NCBI RefSeq assembly: GCF_020184175.1 | Contig: NC_065530.1 | Coordinates: 81,755,260 to 81,819,259, forward strand | DNA from: Aphis gossypii | Lineage: Eukaryota > Arthropoda > Insecta > Hemiptera > Aphididae | DNA length: 64,000 bases | Direction: 5' to 3' | Part shown: in pieces, positions 1-11,757 of the stretch | Numbering within the stretch: the first letter of the stretch is position 1 | How the letters are laid out: each line of letters opens with the position of its first letter | The notes under the pieces: model-generated | The model's input: only the letters and a program-made list of their open reading frames with translations | Told to the model about the DNA's origin: nothing | The model's database searches: none | Made by a program: the position numbers and the translations under genes

Positions 1-119
1 TTGTGCAAATATTATTAATATGGAGAAATTTTTTTTATTCCATTAAATAAATATTAAATATATTTTAATATTGTTATCAACTTATAAAATATAAGTATTT
101 TTTGTTTCTTTGTGTACAG

Positions 120-212
120 CTATCAGTGAACAATCACAAATTAGCTCGGAGTAAGCCGGCTAGTAACTATGACAATCTCAGTGCGCGTTCGACTATACAA
201 GTGTGCCTATAA
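120..212 (+). CDS. Candidate terminal coding exon, product unknown
   Basis: A long pyrimidine-rich tract (about 96-113) leads into ACAG at 116-119, a textbook 3' splice site. From base 120 one frame stays open for 30 codons to TAA at 210-212. The peptide contains SKPASNYDNLSARST and ends in QVCL, a composition more protein-like than the surrounding AT-rich DNA. A second frame reads SEQSQISSE and then stops, and the third stops at once. An alternative reading uses GTAAGC at 151 as a donor and makes a 31-base micro-exon. AATAAA at 256-261 could be a poly(A) signal. I do not recognise the family. An open run of 30 codons in one of three frames is not rare by chance, so the splice acceptor carries most of the weight. 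The rest of the gene would lie to the left of the window. Confidence 0.27.
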   Translation, partial: LSVNNHKLARSKPASNYDNLSARSTIQVCL

Positions 213-1085
213 AAAAAAAAAAAAAACATTATATTACTTGTATACAAAATACTATAATAAAATGATGGTAAAAACTCGGCATTTTTTTATATATTTATTA
301 CAAAAATTTAAACGAATATTATGGTGTATGGAAGTTGATGATCTCAATATTAAACTTTATAAACGGATTTGAATTTAACAACCCATTTTCTTGGTTTTGT
401 AAGAAATTGAATTTTATTTAATCCAATCCTTAACTGAAAAAATAGTTTAGTCACAAAAATAATCTTAGAGGTTCATTGGTCGTGGAAAAATGTAATGGGA
501 ATAATCGATAATACGTCATCTGGGTTTTTTCTTCTCAAAACTATGACTGTAACTTCGTTCGGTTCGGTGAAAATCGTAAAAGTCCTCTGCGGCGTGACTG
601 GTCAGTACCTCCCCTAATCCTACGCCTCTCGTGTACACAACACAATACGTATAGCAGAACAAATAATAATGCAATTCGTATTGCCACATGAGGGTTTATT
701 ATTGTATATTTGATGTATGGAGGTCACATGATTAAAAAATAATATATTATAACACACGAGCACCCTCATCCTCAAGCACCGTGATTGCATGCACTAGCGA
801 AATTATATTAATATTGTTTCATAACGATACATATTTTTTAATATCGATACACAACTTTTTTTTCGATGTCATATATTGATAGTTCAAATTAAAACAAATT
901 AAAAACGAATATTTTCTATATCATAGTACCCATCACTTTTGCCTTTTAGTACTTGAAAAATACACTCATTTATTTTTATTTTTACGTATTTTTACTTTAT
1001 AGCCTATAAGGCTATAATACAATTTCAAAACATGTCGTAGTGCATTTATATATATGTATATTTTTTAAATATTTCAATTTTTAAA
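213..1085. other. AT-rich stretch with a small CpG-containing island
   Basis: Mostly AT-rich and featureless. About 540-660 is GC-richer with several CpGs and holds a 24-codon ATG frame (543-617, starting MTVTSFGSVKIVKVL). It could be 3' UTR of the candidate exon at 120-212, or a small regulatory island. Nothing shows that the short frame is translated. Confidence 0.3.
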
Positions 1086-1110
1086 TTATGGATATTAAAT
1101 TTCATGATAA

Positions 1111-1209
1111 AAGGAGGGCGTGACCGTTGGTCGTGAGGTACAGTGCGTTTAAGCTTTCAAGTGGGCCGACGGAGAATTGATCGAAATGTTAGAAGACAGA
1201 GCTCCCTAG
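1111..1209 (+). pseudogene. Coding-like fragment interrupted by an in-frame stop
   Basis: In one plus-strand frame the DNA reads KEGVTVGREVQCV, then TAA at 1150-1152, then AFKWADGELIEMLEDRAP and a TAG at 1207-1209. The 18 codons after the internal stop have a balanced, acidic, protein-like composition unlike the lysine, asparagine and isoleucine-rich translations of the flanking DNA. It could be a decayed transposon or gene fragment. It could also be a short exon starting after one of the AGs just upstream, but no pyrimidine tract supports that. I cannot name a family, and a chance open frame in a locally GC-richer patch is a real alternative. Confidence 0.2.
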
Positions 1210-1559
1210 TTTATTATAATATCATAATTTAATGTGTATAGAACACAGTTTTCTAGAGTTCTAGACGATATTATAGATTAGGAACTCTGGGGTAAGCCTT
1301 GTACAAAACAAACAAAACTTGTCTGTCATATTTTGGGTCGAAAAATGTTCGTGGATAAAATTTGCAAACAATTTAGCCATAATAATGTAACGCATCGAAA
1401 CACCGAAGGTAGGTAGGTATGCATGTTATAACATGTCCGTGTCGTTTTCTCGACCAAAGAAATAGTAAAACAAAATTCAAATTTTATAACACGAGTTCCT
1501 ATTATCTAGTGTATAGATTTCATGGCATAAAATCACTACTAATGGCAGATCTATAACTA

Positions 1560-2221
1560 TCGCTCTGGTCGTTTTTTTTTCCATGACACTACTGCTTCGG
1601 CGTATTTCTGGGAACGCGACGACAAGTTCAACGTCGGGAAAACCGACTTTAAATGGATACGTTTTCGCAACGCTCATACATATAATTTCATTATGTATAC
1701 ACGTAACACACATATTACACACAGTAGTCGATGTGCAACGACGCGCGTAAACCCATCCCGTCCGACTCGCAGTCATCGTCGCGCAAACGTCCGTCGGGTA
1801 TCAACGACACGACGTCTCCGGACCAACATATTACATTAGGTATATAATTTATTATACGAAATAATGTCGTCGTCATCGTTGTTTTCGTGTGACAATATCA
1901 ATATAATAACCATCGCTGTATTATTTTCGATAATGTTGTAACATTGCAATTTATCTCGGTATCGTCGTTTTTTACGTGCGTGAAAATTTCGTAATTATAA
2001 TATATATTATTTTTTTTTGCAAATCGTTTCGGGCGTTTTCAACTCGTGCAACGTGATAAATATTAAATGATAATGTTTCATTGTACATTAAGTCGTAACG
2101 TATTTGTAGGTCGTATGTATTACCGCTTGTGTACCTATAGAGCACCATCGGATTCTTGTAAATTATATACGTATACAGTTGGCCATACGCCGAAAACAGG
2201 GTGGAAGACTGGAAGGTGAGT
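1560..2221 (+). promoter_or_regulatory. Candidate CpG-rich promoter and first exon, donor at 2216
   Basis: About 1560-1840 is much richer in GC and CpG than the surroundings. It is followed by TCGTCGTCATCG-type sequence near 1866-1880 and a 25-codon ATG frame (1864-1941, starting MSSSSLFSCDNINIITIAVL). At 2213-2221 AAG is followed directly by GTGAGTT, a near-consensus 5' splice site. TACAG just upstream (2174-2178) would also allow a 37-base exon at 2179-2215 that is open in all three frames. The picture fits a TATA-less insect promoter with a short first exon opening a long plus-strand intron. A 99-codon minus-strand frame (1776-1477) in the same island is probably a by-product of the lower stop-codon density. 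No transcript evidence is available. Confidence 0.3.
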
Positions 2222-2915
2222 TTTCCACATATTATATTAATATTATAATGTTTAGTAACTTCCGCATACTCATTACCTATGTTATTTTACAATATTTTTA
2301 TGTCGTATACGTACGCTGGCACATTTAGTAACCGATTATCGAGTTATTGACGTACGTTTGGCTAGTAAAAGAAAAGTAGGATTTACGAAACCTGCAAGTT
2401 TTGGGTTGCATTTATATAATATGTATAATTTATATTATGCTACTATTATATTTATAAGCGGATATCCTAACCTATCTCATCATGGTAGTTGCAAAGCGTA
2501 ACTTTCGACAATTGTTTACACTTGCGCGCACTAACCGTATTATTTCAATACCACAACTGCACACACATACAGACACACATATATATATACCTATAAACTT
2601 ACGCATTACCTATAAATGTATTTATGGTAAATTTAATTATATACACACATGTGGTGCAGGTATGATCGCCGTAAAGTAAATATTTTATACCTGTGCATCG
2701 CAATAGTTAATCACTTAATAAGTGCCGGCACTGCCGGACTTAAATGGGAATCGTGCAAATGGGTGGTTAACCACTAAGGACGTATATTCAATATTGAGTA
2801 CTTGATATCATATACCTATATGATATGTTCATGTTTCACAACACTTTTATACCACGTATGTATAATACAGTCGTGTTTCGTGCTCACGAATATTATCGAG
2901 GTCGGTAAAACTTAC

Positions 2916-3154
2916 CACTTGTTATTCCTGCAAGCCAATGACGATACATAAACCAAAATAGAAGTATCGAGACCATATATACGTAATACACTATGACTGC
3001 AGCAGCAATGCTTTAAATATATATCCCCGCGATACTCGACGTTGGTAATTTCTTTTCTATAATGGATTATGTAGTACTCTGTCAAATTCTGGGGCGCTAC
3101 TATCATGACACGTACATTGTTATTTTTTATTACTAATATATTATGTGCATCACA
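2916..3154 (-). CDS. Candidate minus-strand coding exon ending in a strong donor
   Basis: Reading leftward from the stop codon at 3157-3155, one minus-strand frame stays open for 79 codons plus two bases. It runs straight into TG followed by GTAAGTTTT (intron from 2915), a consensus 5' splice site. An internal ATG sits at 3106-3104 and the frame from there begins MIVAPQNLTEYYIIHYRKEI. The downstream part contains CCCSH and a hydrophobic patch, SILVYVSSLAC. No domain is recognisable. The open frame plus donor is better than most others here, but there is no evident promoter or acceptor at its 5' end and local GC is raised, so chance remains plausible. If real, it belongs to a gene transcribed leftward. 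Confidence 0.22.
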
Positions 3155-3723
3155 TTAATACATAAATGTTTCTAAACAATTATATACAATTTTTTCACTT
3201 TTTTCACACTTCACTGTTCATTATATAATGTAATGTTTACAATGTAAATAATTTTTGATATCATAATGTGCGTTCAGAGTTAATCTCTGGCAAGAATTTA
3301 GGGAAATCGAGAAACTAATTTAAAGTTTAAGGTGACATTTACTCTTTTCTATTAAACATGAAAACAAAATATAAAATATCTGATATACATGTATGTTAAA
3401 CACTCAAATTAAAATATTAAATTGAATAGCCCTTTTTTAGTTGTTTTAAAAAACTAATTATCAACTCGTGATGTAAGTATACAATAGTACATTTAATGAT
3501 TAAAATATTTTTAAATGTAGTTTTAGTAGCTAAAAGTAAGAATAAACGTGATTTTTCGATTTTTTCTATTCCAAATTTCTTAAGTTAATTTCATTTGACA
3601 TTTACTTAAAATTAAACAATCGTTTTTTCTTAAATGATTTTCGATCATTTCTGTGTAAATTCTTGACATTTAATTTAGATTGGTAATTGTAAAAGTTTTG
3701 ATACATATAATAGTTTATGTGAC

Positions 3724-4080
3724 TGTACTTTTAATGACATTTTTGTGTCTACCCGTTTTATAATAAAAATAAAAAAAACTGTTTCAACTTGGTGGTTTCT
3801 AATAGTAAATTAAACCTAGTTGGTACTTTTAGGAAGTTGAAATTGAAAAATGTCATTACTTTTCAAAATATTGAGAAAATTGAAAAAAATAAATGAATAA
3901 AAATAAGAATATTTTTTCGCAAAACCAGTTTTTTATAAAAAAAAAAGTCATCATATGTGTATTTATTACTGAAACTGAAAATAAAAAAATGATCGAAATT
4001 CCAAAAATATTTTTATGAGTAGCTGATGTTTAAATTTTGATGAAATTAGATATTTACTCAAAATATAACGAATTTTCAGC
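3724..4080 (+). mobile_element. Decayed copy of the dispersed repeat found at 4533-5470
   Basis: This stretch can be aligned by eye, in the same order and orientation, with 4555-4810. Shared blocks include TTTTTGTGTCTAC, TTCAACTTGGTGGTTTC, a run around TTTTCAAAATATTGAGAAAA, and CGCAAAACCAGTTTT near 3919 (matching CGCATAACCAGTTTT near 4770). Many substitutions and small indels separate the two, so this copy is older or degraded. It ends without the downstream inverted flank. It has no coding potential. Confidence 0.65.
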
Positions 4081-4186
4081 AAGCAAGTCTAGTCTCCTTA
4101 TTATAATTCAAAATGTATTAATCATAGAAACTTGTAAAATTCCACTGTTACCTACAATAAAATAATTACTTATTTATATTTTTCAG

Positions 4187-4256
4187 AAACTTATTACAAT
4201 TAACAACTATAGTTGTAGTAGAAGTTGACGATTTTGATTTATTATCTGATGATTAA
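4187..4256 (+). CDS. Candidate short terminal exon, product unknown
   Basis: TTTATATTTTTCAG ending at 4186 is a good 3' splice site. After one base, the frame AACTTATTACAA reads 22 codons to TAA at 4254-4256. The peptide begins NLLQLTTIVVV and has the acidic tail EVDDFDLLSDD. The site sits between two copies of a dispersed repeat, so it may instead be part of a repeat-associated sequence. Open runs of this length are common by chance. Only the acceptor and the acidic composition argue for it, and no upstream exon can be paired with it. Confidence 0.15.
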
Positions 4257-4532
4257 ATTAAAAATTGATGTTCATCACCTCTTAAGAATTAATATTTATT
4301 TGTTAATTATTTTGATTTAATTTGTAAACTATTGAAACAAAAATATTCTTTCATACAATATACTAAAACTTTCAAGTATGTAAAATTACGTGAAATTATT
4401 TCCAATATTAATATAAAACGTATAATTGCACAACGTTATATTTTCATTATATTTTTATAATTAGCTGATTAAAGTTATTTTATTTCATAAATACCTATAA
4501 CTTTCCTAAACTGAGTGCATACATTAATTTTA

Positions 4533-5470
4533 GATTCTGAACGGAGTGATGAATGTATTGATTTTACAATGATGTATGTTTTTTTTTGTGTGTCTGTGTA
4601 CAGCATAACTAGTCGAAATAATGCTTCAATTTCAAACTTCGGGGGTGGTTTCCGATGGAAAAGTGAATATCCTTGGTGCATTATAGAGGTAAAAAGTAAA
4701 CATTTTCCAACAGTTTTCAAAAAAATCGAGAAAAACAAAAAAAAAATGACGAAAAAACGGGAATTTTTACGCATAACCAGTTTTCGACCGAATCGATTTT
4801 TTTATATGGTTGTAATTCAAAAACTAATCACTGTAAATACTTGAAATTTTCACCAAATGTTTATGTTAGTGTTATCTATATACAGTTAAATTTTCAAAAT
4901 ATTTTGAGTTTTTTTGAGCTATTTATAAACATCTGAAATTTTCGATTTTTCTGAAAAAATTTTTTTGAAGTGTCGATAAAATTTTTTTGGCCCTATCAAA
5001 ATACTTGAAAATTTTGTACAAAGTTCCTCATATTATGTTATTCTTATAGTGATTAAAAAATTATAAGAATACATAGGCACAATTTTTTTTTATTACCATT
5101 TGTAGTTCAAATTTTGACGAAAATTCGTCAAAATTGTGAATATTTGCAAATTATTTTGTAGGTATAATTCATAAAAATGTTTGTATAGGTAGGTAAGAGT
5201 TGAAAATTAAATATTAGATTTTTCATAAGTTTAGCTTACAATAATTATAAAAGAACTTAAATTTTGGTGTATTCAGGCCATTAAAACATAAACCACCTTT
5301 TTCACCAACCACTGGAAATTATATCCTAGGCTGACAAATCATCTTCGTTCAGAATCGTTTTTCGTATACAATGACACCTATCATTGCATTCAAATTTAAC
5401 CTACCCTAGTCCGAGGTTAACCCCACCCCATAATGTACAGCAGAACGGTACCCACTTGCCCGCTTTTTTA
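4533..5470 (+). mobile_element. Dispersed, probably non-autonomous repeat with inverted flanking motifs
   Basis: The unit begins GATTCTGAACGGAGTGATGA (4533-4552). At 5339-5356 it carries the near inverted counterpart TCATCTTCGTTCAGAATC, about 820 bp apart. Downstream sequence from GTATACAATGACACC to the CCCACTTGCCCG stretch (about 5460) looks like part of the same interspersed family, so the true end may lie there. The interior is non-coding in effect: frames of about 100 codons on both strands (4515-4844 plus, 4774-4475 minus) are low-complexity shadows. Other decayed pieces lie at 3724-4080, 41097-41119 and 49915-50140, which is the direct evidence that it is repetitive. I recall closely similar sequence being very abundant in aphid genomes. 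The class (DNA transposon-derived or other) is not resolved. Confidence 0.7.
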
Positions 5471-5813
5471 TATTAAGCATGTAAACAAATTCAATAAGAC
5501 GTTCTCGTAGATAAATATTAATTTTAATGCACGGAATATTCTTAAAACTATTATATATCTATTAAATTATATAACTATTAAATCATTTAAAGGTAGATTT
5601 TTATACATGTACAAAACATAAAATTAATATTAGATAGTGGGATTTCCTAATTTTTCTAAGTTGTATACCTATAGGCCATAGTTATTTATTTTTAAACATT
5701 TTGCGATCGATTTATTTATACCATCAATAAATTGATGAAATTCTGATAATATGATACTCATAAAGTATTGAATTATACTGAAAGATAATAATAAAACTCG
5801 TGTAATTTAATAA

Positions 5814-5953
5814 TTATTTTACTGCCATGATTCATTTAAATTGGATTGTGTTTCCGGTCGTGGTGACGACAGTGATAATGATGCGTTTCCGACCGGTCTG
5901 ATGTTTTTTTTAGCTCGAGGCCTGTTTCCGCAACATAGAACAATAATACTATA
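5814..5953. other. GC-rich island, possible small exon on either strand
   Basis: Within AT-rich DNA, about 5845-5935 is clearly GC-richer and contains the inverted words CCGGTCG and CGACCGG. On the plus strand a frame open from about 5814 includes DCVSGRGDDSDNDAFPTGL. On the minus strand a frame after GGAAACAG is open across the same bases. Both look protein-like, so the reading frame gives no decision. It could be a conserved non-coding element, a small exon or a transposon scrap. Confidence 0.25.
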
Positions 5954-7880
5954 ATAATATTATAATTATTTATAGATTTAACCATCACATTGAGTTTTTT
6001 CCTCACAGATAACCTTTTAAATTACAAGTTATTAATATATTAAACAGTTAATTAAGAAATGGGTTGCTGTTAGGTATATTATATATTTATAATATATTTA
6101 AATCTTATAAATAAATTTCAGCAATTCATTGCTACCCTATTTTTTTTTTTTCATTTCATAATTATTTTATATTTAAAATATTTGCATTAGTTATTTACAT
6201 AAATTTCAATTATTTTAAATTATAGAAGTATATTTTACTCAAAAATTCAGTCTGCGTGAATATAAAACCGTGTTGACATGTAAACAAATAAAAATCCTTT
6301 ATTTTTTTTTCATTTAATTTAAAATATTTCAGAATATTTGTACAATAAGAATTTTGTAATTATCATTATTTGAGTGGATTTCATTGTTGTCCGTTAAAAA
6401 TAAGTCTTCTTGTAGCAATAGTCAAGGTCGTAGGCGTCTATTTTTTATTGCGATGCCTATAATATCTTGTAATTATGAACTCCTTCGAAAATTTGTTATT
6501 TATAATGAAAGTAGTTGAACTGAGTTTGGGTCTAATTATGTAACAAAAATGAGATATATGCCGCATTAAAAATCTTAATTTTTATCCTTAATATCGAATT
6601 TTATATCAATAACGAAATGCTTGGTTAGTTTTTGAAAAATGTATTTTAAATTTCTAATAATTACTGTACTTTTATAATAAATGTCCTTATATTATTTTAA
6701 CTGATGCAAAAGTAATTGCATTATATTATTATACATTTGACCTACATAATATGTTCAAATATACAGGTAACCCTTAAAAATGTATTTTGTTGTTAATAAA
6801 TAGTTGATTAATAATTATTATATACATAATAAATAAAATATATAACGTATGAAACATAATGAGTATTAATTACATATTGAAAGTATTTTTTTTTAATAAC
6901 AATGTGAATTTTTTTATTAATAAAAAAATGTTTGCTCCTTGTTTCAAATTTTTATTGGACCAATGCAAAAAAAAAGAGATTCAATTTAAGATAGTTTTAC
7001 AAGTATTCGAAAAAACTACGTTTTATTAGATCTTTATCCGTACAATGTATATGAATACTTGTTTCTTATTTCTTGTAAAAACAACAACAATAATGCATTA
7101 GGTACTTAAAGAAATAACATTTTCAACACTCGAAAATCTACAGAAATTTACATTGTTAAATTAATACGTCATACTATTAATACTTATATCTATTTTAGTT
7201 TAAGCTATAAAATTATTTAAACCAATGTAATTTAAATTCGTTTATTTGATAAGTGAATACTTAGAAATAATAGTTAAATAAGAAAATCGAGTTCTCTATA
7301 AAAATGGTTTAAAAAAAACGTGTAAATATAATATATATTATATTATAATATTATTATGGTTTTAAATTTAAACTCCTTACACGAATATATTAATATTTAA
7401 AACTACTTCAAACGACAGATTTAACTAATACCTACTATTGTGGATACTCTGGTGTAAATTAATACTACAAAATCCATATTAACTTGGTATTTTGTCCTCA
7501 TAGAGTAAAAAAATAGATGATACCGTTTTTATTATATCAAAAACGTCATGAGTAAATTAAATTACAAAATATACTGAATCTTATATATCAAAATCATTTT
7601 ATAAAAAACTAATTAATTAGCAATATTATTAGAAACATTTATTTTGTATCAATTGTCATTGGTGATGGTTAATAAATGAATATATCTACAACATGACGAT
7701 AGGAGTGTCAAACGTTAATAGAAAAAAATATCCTCTTAATAAAATACGTTAAAGTGTGTTGCTGTGGTTGAATAAGACTTTTTTTTCGTTTTCTTACTTA
7801 CGTGTGAAATTATCTAGAATCCTTTGGGAAATCTTGTTTTACTCAGAATAAAAAAAGAATTCAAGAAGAGTTGGTTATGA
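5954..7880. other. AT-rich desert, nothing recognised
   Basis: Homopolymer-rich, low-complexity sequence with frequent stops in all frames. I see no exon, repeat boundary, RNA gene or site that I can support. Confidence 0.5.
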
Positions 7881-7882
7881 TA

Positions 7883-8254
7883 TTAATAAATAGCATCATA
7901 AACTATAGTTAGAAGGCTAATTAAAAATGTAAATATGTAAAAGAAACTGCATCTGTTGTCACTTGTCGAGAATAATAATCTTTTATTATGTAAATACCAT
8001 ATATGTATGTACTGTATTGTTCTTTTTATTGTGTGTTTTCTGATTGACGACCACCTGGTTAGTTTTTTTTCAAAGCTCTCTTGGTGGTCATTTGTCGCAA
8101 AAAGAACATTTGAAAAAGCAAATGTTTTTGTGTTGAGGGATAAATGCTCACTTAAAGCTGCCTCCGGCTTTATAAATGGGTCTTTATTATATACCAGAAG
8201 TTGAAAATTTTTTTCTGTTATGGAATAAGTCTCATGAAAATAACATAATCCCAT
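7883..8254 (-). other. Higher-complexity stretch with a 123-codon frame and two hairpins
   Basis: An ATG-to-stop frame of 123 codons runs on the minus strand, hydrophobic near its C-terminus (FFYIFTFLISLLTIVYDAIY). An 82-codon frame overlaps it on the plus strand, so neither stands out as real. The same DNA carries two consecutive inverted repeats: GACCACC (8049-8055) with GGTGGTC (8083-8089), and AACATTTG (8105-8112) with CAAATGTT (8119-8126) around a six-base loop. This may be a structured or transposon-derived piece. A frame of this length is about the longest expected by chance in a window this size, so I do not call a protein. Confidence 0.25.
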
Positions 8255-11200
8255 TGCTCAGTTAACAAATAACTTTTTACGTGCATTTAAAATAGCCTAA
8301 ACTAATTTTTAATTTCATATAAACACAAAAATATTGTGTTTATTTTACTAATTTTTAGTAGAAAATGTTAAATACTCTTAACTTATTGAAAAATTCATTA
8401 TTATATACTATTTTGTATATTAGATATGAAATAATCATTTGTTTTATTAAAATTTATAATTTTATAATACAGATTTTATTCTGTACTAATATATTTTTAT
8501 CTGAGAATTAGGATTTATATATTCGTAGAAAAGCCAATGAATAACGCGTAATTGAACATTTGTTTTTATAATTTATATTTTTATCTATCGCTAATACCAT
8601 TATTGCTCTAAAATATAAATAAAATATTTGTCCCGTAAGGTTTTCGATTCATTTAAATGTCTAAAAAAAGTTTAACAAGCTTTTTATGTAAATTCATAGG
8701 CATGAGAGAAAAACGAATAATAACAATACTTTTCTCATATAAAAGATAAAACCCATAGAATAGTTTACAATTCGTATTTTAATGACATATTTTTTTTTTT
8801 AGTATAGTTCACAAATTTGGCTTAAGGGTATCATTCTACACAATTATAACGATTTAAGTATTAAGTTTACTCTATTGGTTACGCAATATTCAATATAAGT
8901 AGTATTAATGGTAAATATTTTACATAATCCTGATTAGGTAAGAATTATTCTGTTTTGATTAATTTTTTAAGCATTATAAAATTATCTGTTGTATACTGCA
9001 TAGTTTAAAGTAATTTTATTTCATGTTTAGTTGGTAATTTAAATTAGAATATGAAAAAATTTAAAAATTGTTTTTTTTTATCTTTACCATAGTACATTCA
9101 TTCTCCAATTTAAAGTAGTAAAATTTCTAAGAACGTTAGTAATACAATCTATATATATATTTATAAATTTTATACTTGATAAATAGTATACATTAAAAAT
9201 TAAAAGTAGTGTATTTTTAATACTTAAGGAATTAAATGTCCAACTAGAACTATTGAGAGCGCCAAAAAGTGTATGTAAACATATCTCCCTTATATTACAG
9301 TATAAAATATACTATATTTAATAACTGCATGTCACAAGTTGTATTAGGTATATATTAAGTTTAAGATCTTTTAAGCATTTTACTGTATTATATTTACTGT
9401 AGATGTAATATGTTTTCTAGTACAGAATTTGTATTTACACGGAAAATTATTGTTAACTTGAAGTTTAACGCTATCGTATTTACAATAAGACAATACTCTC
9501 GTTTTGACAAGGCTGCAATTATTGCATTGGGAGAGATTAACCTTATATTAAAAATAATAATAATAATATGACAATAATATGGTAAAAATATAACTTTGTC
9601 CAGCTTTTTTTTTAATTATCTGATATAATTTGTAGTTAACTGCATGTCTGCAGTTATTGGTAATAAATGTCTAATGGTCCATTTTAAATTTCAAAACTTA
9701 ACATCTTGCTGATGTGAACAAGTATTTCAATTTTAAGATTTTCAATATTTGTTCGCATGCATTTTCAGTTATCAAATGACCATATAGGTCAAATCTAGCC
9801 ACGAATAAATTTCTTTATTTTTCTCAGTTGTATACTTATACTGATGACATGCAATACAGAGCGAGGGGTAATTTTCTGACCTTTTTGGAGTTTGGCCAAC
9901 TTACTTGACATGAAAAGTTACCAACTATATTATTATGTTATAGTAAATAACAAATGCCGTTTTAGTTATTGTAGCAATTTTAAGTTTACTAAATACCATC
10001 GAGTTTCCAATGAAATACTAAGCCTTTAATAAACTACAATAATTATAAATAACTATTCTTGTTATGTCTTATAATTATTATAATATTTATCAATTTAAAT
10101 AGTTACAATGTATTTTCACGTTAAATTTTTAAATATTATTTAAATTAATTTGTAAATACACGTCTAAACTAGTTTTACATTAAAATATGTTACTTATCTT
10201 ACTAACTTTAGTAACTTTATATAATGTGGACAATGAACATAATACATTTAGCGATGTTTATTAATTTTTATGCAATAGTTTAGTTTGCAATTGATGCTAA
10301 TAATACTAGTAATTTGATTTAGAATAATGTCTAATTAATAAAAAACACAACACAATTTCAATAGTTACATTTCTTATATATATATATATTCTTATAATAT
10401 ATATATATATATATATTATTAAATGTTTTAACATACAAATCTCTAAATTTTTTTAAATCAAATAAATACGAATTATAACCGTAATATATGAAAGAAACTA
10501 TTACAAACTCCATCAATATGATAGCACCATTTTTGTTTCCTTATTTAATTAACGTTATAAATTAACTCAAAAATTCAAATAATATAAATTTTTCATAAAG
10601 CTATATTGAGGTAATTCAATTATTAGTTTATAAATTAGGTTTAGAATATATTTGTATGTATCTTAGGTAAATTAGTTTAGATTTGGTTAATATGCTTGAA
10701 TTATTAGGTTCTCTCATGGTATTATTACTCTTATGTACTAATATTTTAATACATTTAAGATACAATTGTGTATACGTATACTGTTGTTTTTATGTCCTTC
10801 ATTTATATTAAAGCTAGAGCCAACTTACATGTCATTAAATTACTCGAAAATCGTTTGATTCAGTATAACCTGCAATGGTCCCATGTGTAGGTATTATATA
10901 TATATTATATGTATGTATTCCGTTATTTTAATTTAATTGAATATATCAATAAACAATGGCAGCTGAGGAGTAATATCGTTCTCGAAGAGCCTCCTCTGCT
11001 ATCGGTTAATCAATAAAAAAAATTAAAAAGTATGTACACATCGCAGTGAAAAATGATTTTTGTTTTAAAGATGTCTTTTTGAATTTTCTTATCATCAAGT
11101 TTTGTAGAGTTGAAGGTAATGTAACTCGTGATTAATTTTTATTTTAGTCACGAATTTTGTTTTAAACAAAAAACATACGCTCTGCGTTTTTATCTTCAGT

Positions 11201-11740
11201 ATTATTATGGAGTTCTCTAAACAGATATAAATAAACAGAAATAACATCTAAATAGAAACCTCAATGGGCCCAACAATACTATATTTAATTTATAAAGCGT
11301 TTATATTCTCTCAATATTTTTTTTGTTAATTGAAGTAAAAATCGTATATAATGATACCAATGTAAAATTTACAACTAAAAAAAAATAGGATTTTATACAA
11401 AAACTCCAATATTAATTTGAAAAGTTTATTAAAAAGTTATATACATATATCATCATAATGCATTAGTTGACCTTAAAATACGGTAATATATTAAATTAAA
11501 CGAATATGCATCAGAAAGTAGAAGTCTAGTAATTTCTCTGGTTGAAAATTATATATATATATATATTTTAATAGACAAAATATAAAAATAGTATATTATA
11601 AATATACCAATAGATTATTATGCTTCAAAAATAAATATTTTATGTAACTGTTGTTTATGAAAATTAAATGAGCATTAAATATTATTAGCAATAAAATATA
11701 TTGATACTCTTAAATTTAAGTTAATATTATATATTTAAGT
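8255..11740. other. AT-rich desert with TA microsatellites and one receptor-like palindrome
   Basis: The stretch is mostly low-complexity. TA runs lie at 10375-10389 and 10397-10416, with an ATAAT-type run near 9550. TGACCATATAGGTCA at 9777-9791 is a perfect palindrome made of two everted AGGTCA-like half-sites. It resembles a nuclear-receptor site but may be accidental. No gene is visible. Confidence 0.45.
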
Positions 11741-11757
11741 ATTTTTAATAATAGAAA

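Noticed and set aside
2657..2665. GCAG followed by GTATGA as a second recursive splice site
   Set aside because: There is no pyrimidine tract upstream and the donor half is weak.
4475..4844. Opposed frames of 99 and 109 codons
   Set aside because: Both fall inside the dispersed repeat and have low-complexity translations.
8934..8943. TTAG followed by GTAAGA as a recursive splice site
   Set aside because: TAG instead of CAG and a poor pyrimidine tract. It is much weaker than 11770.
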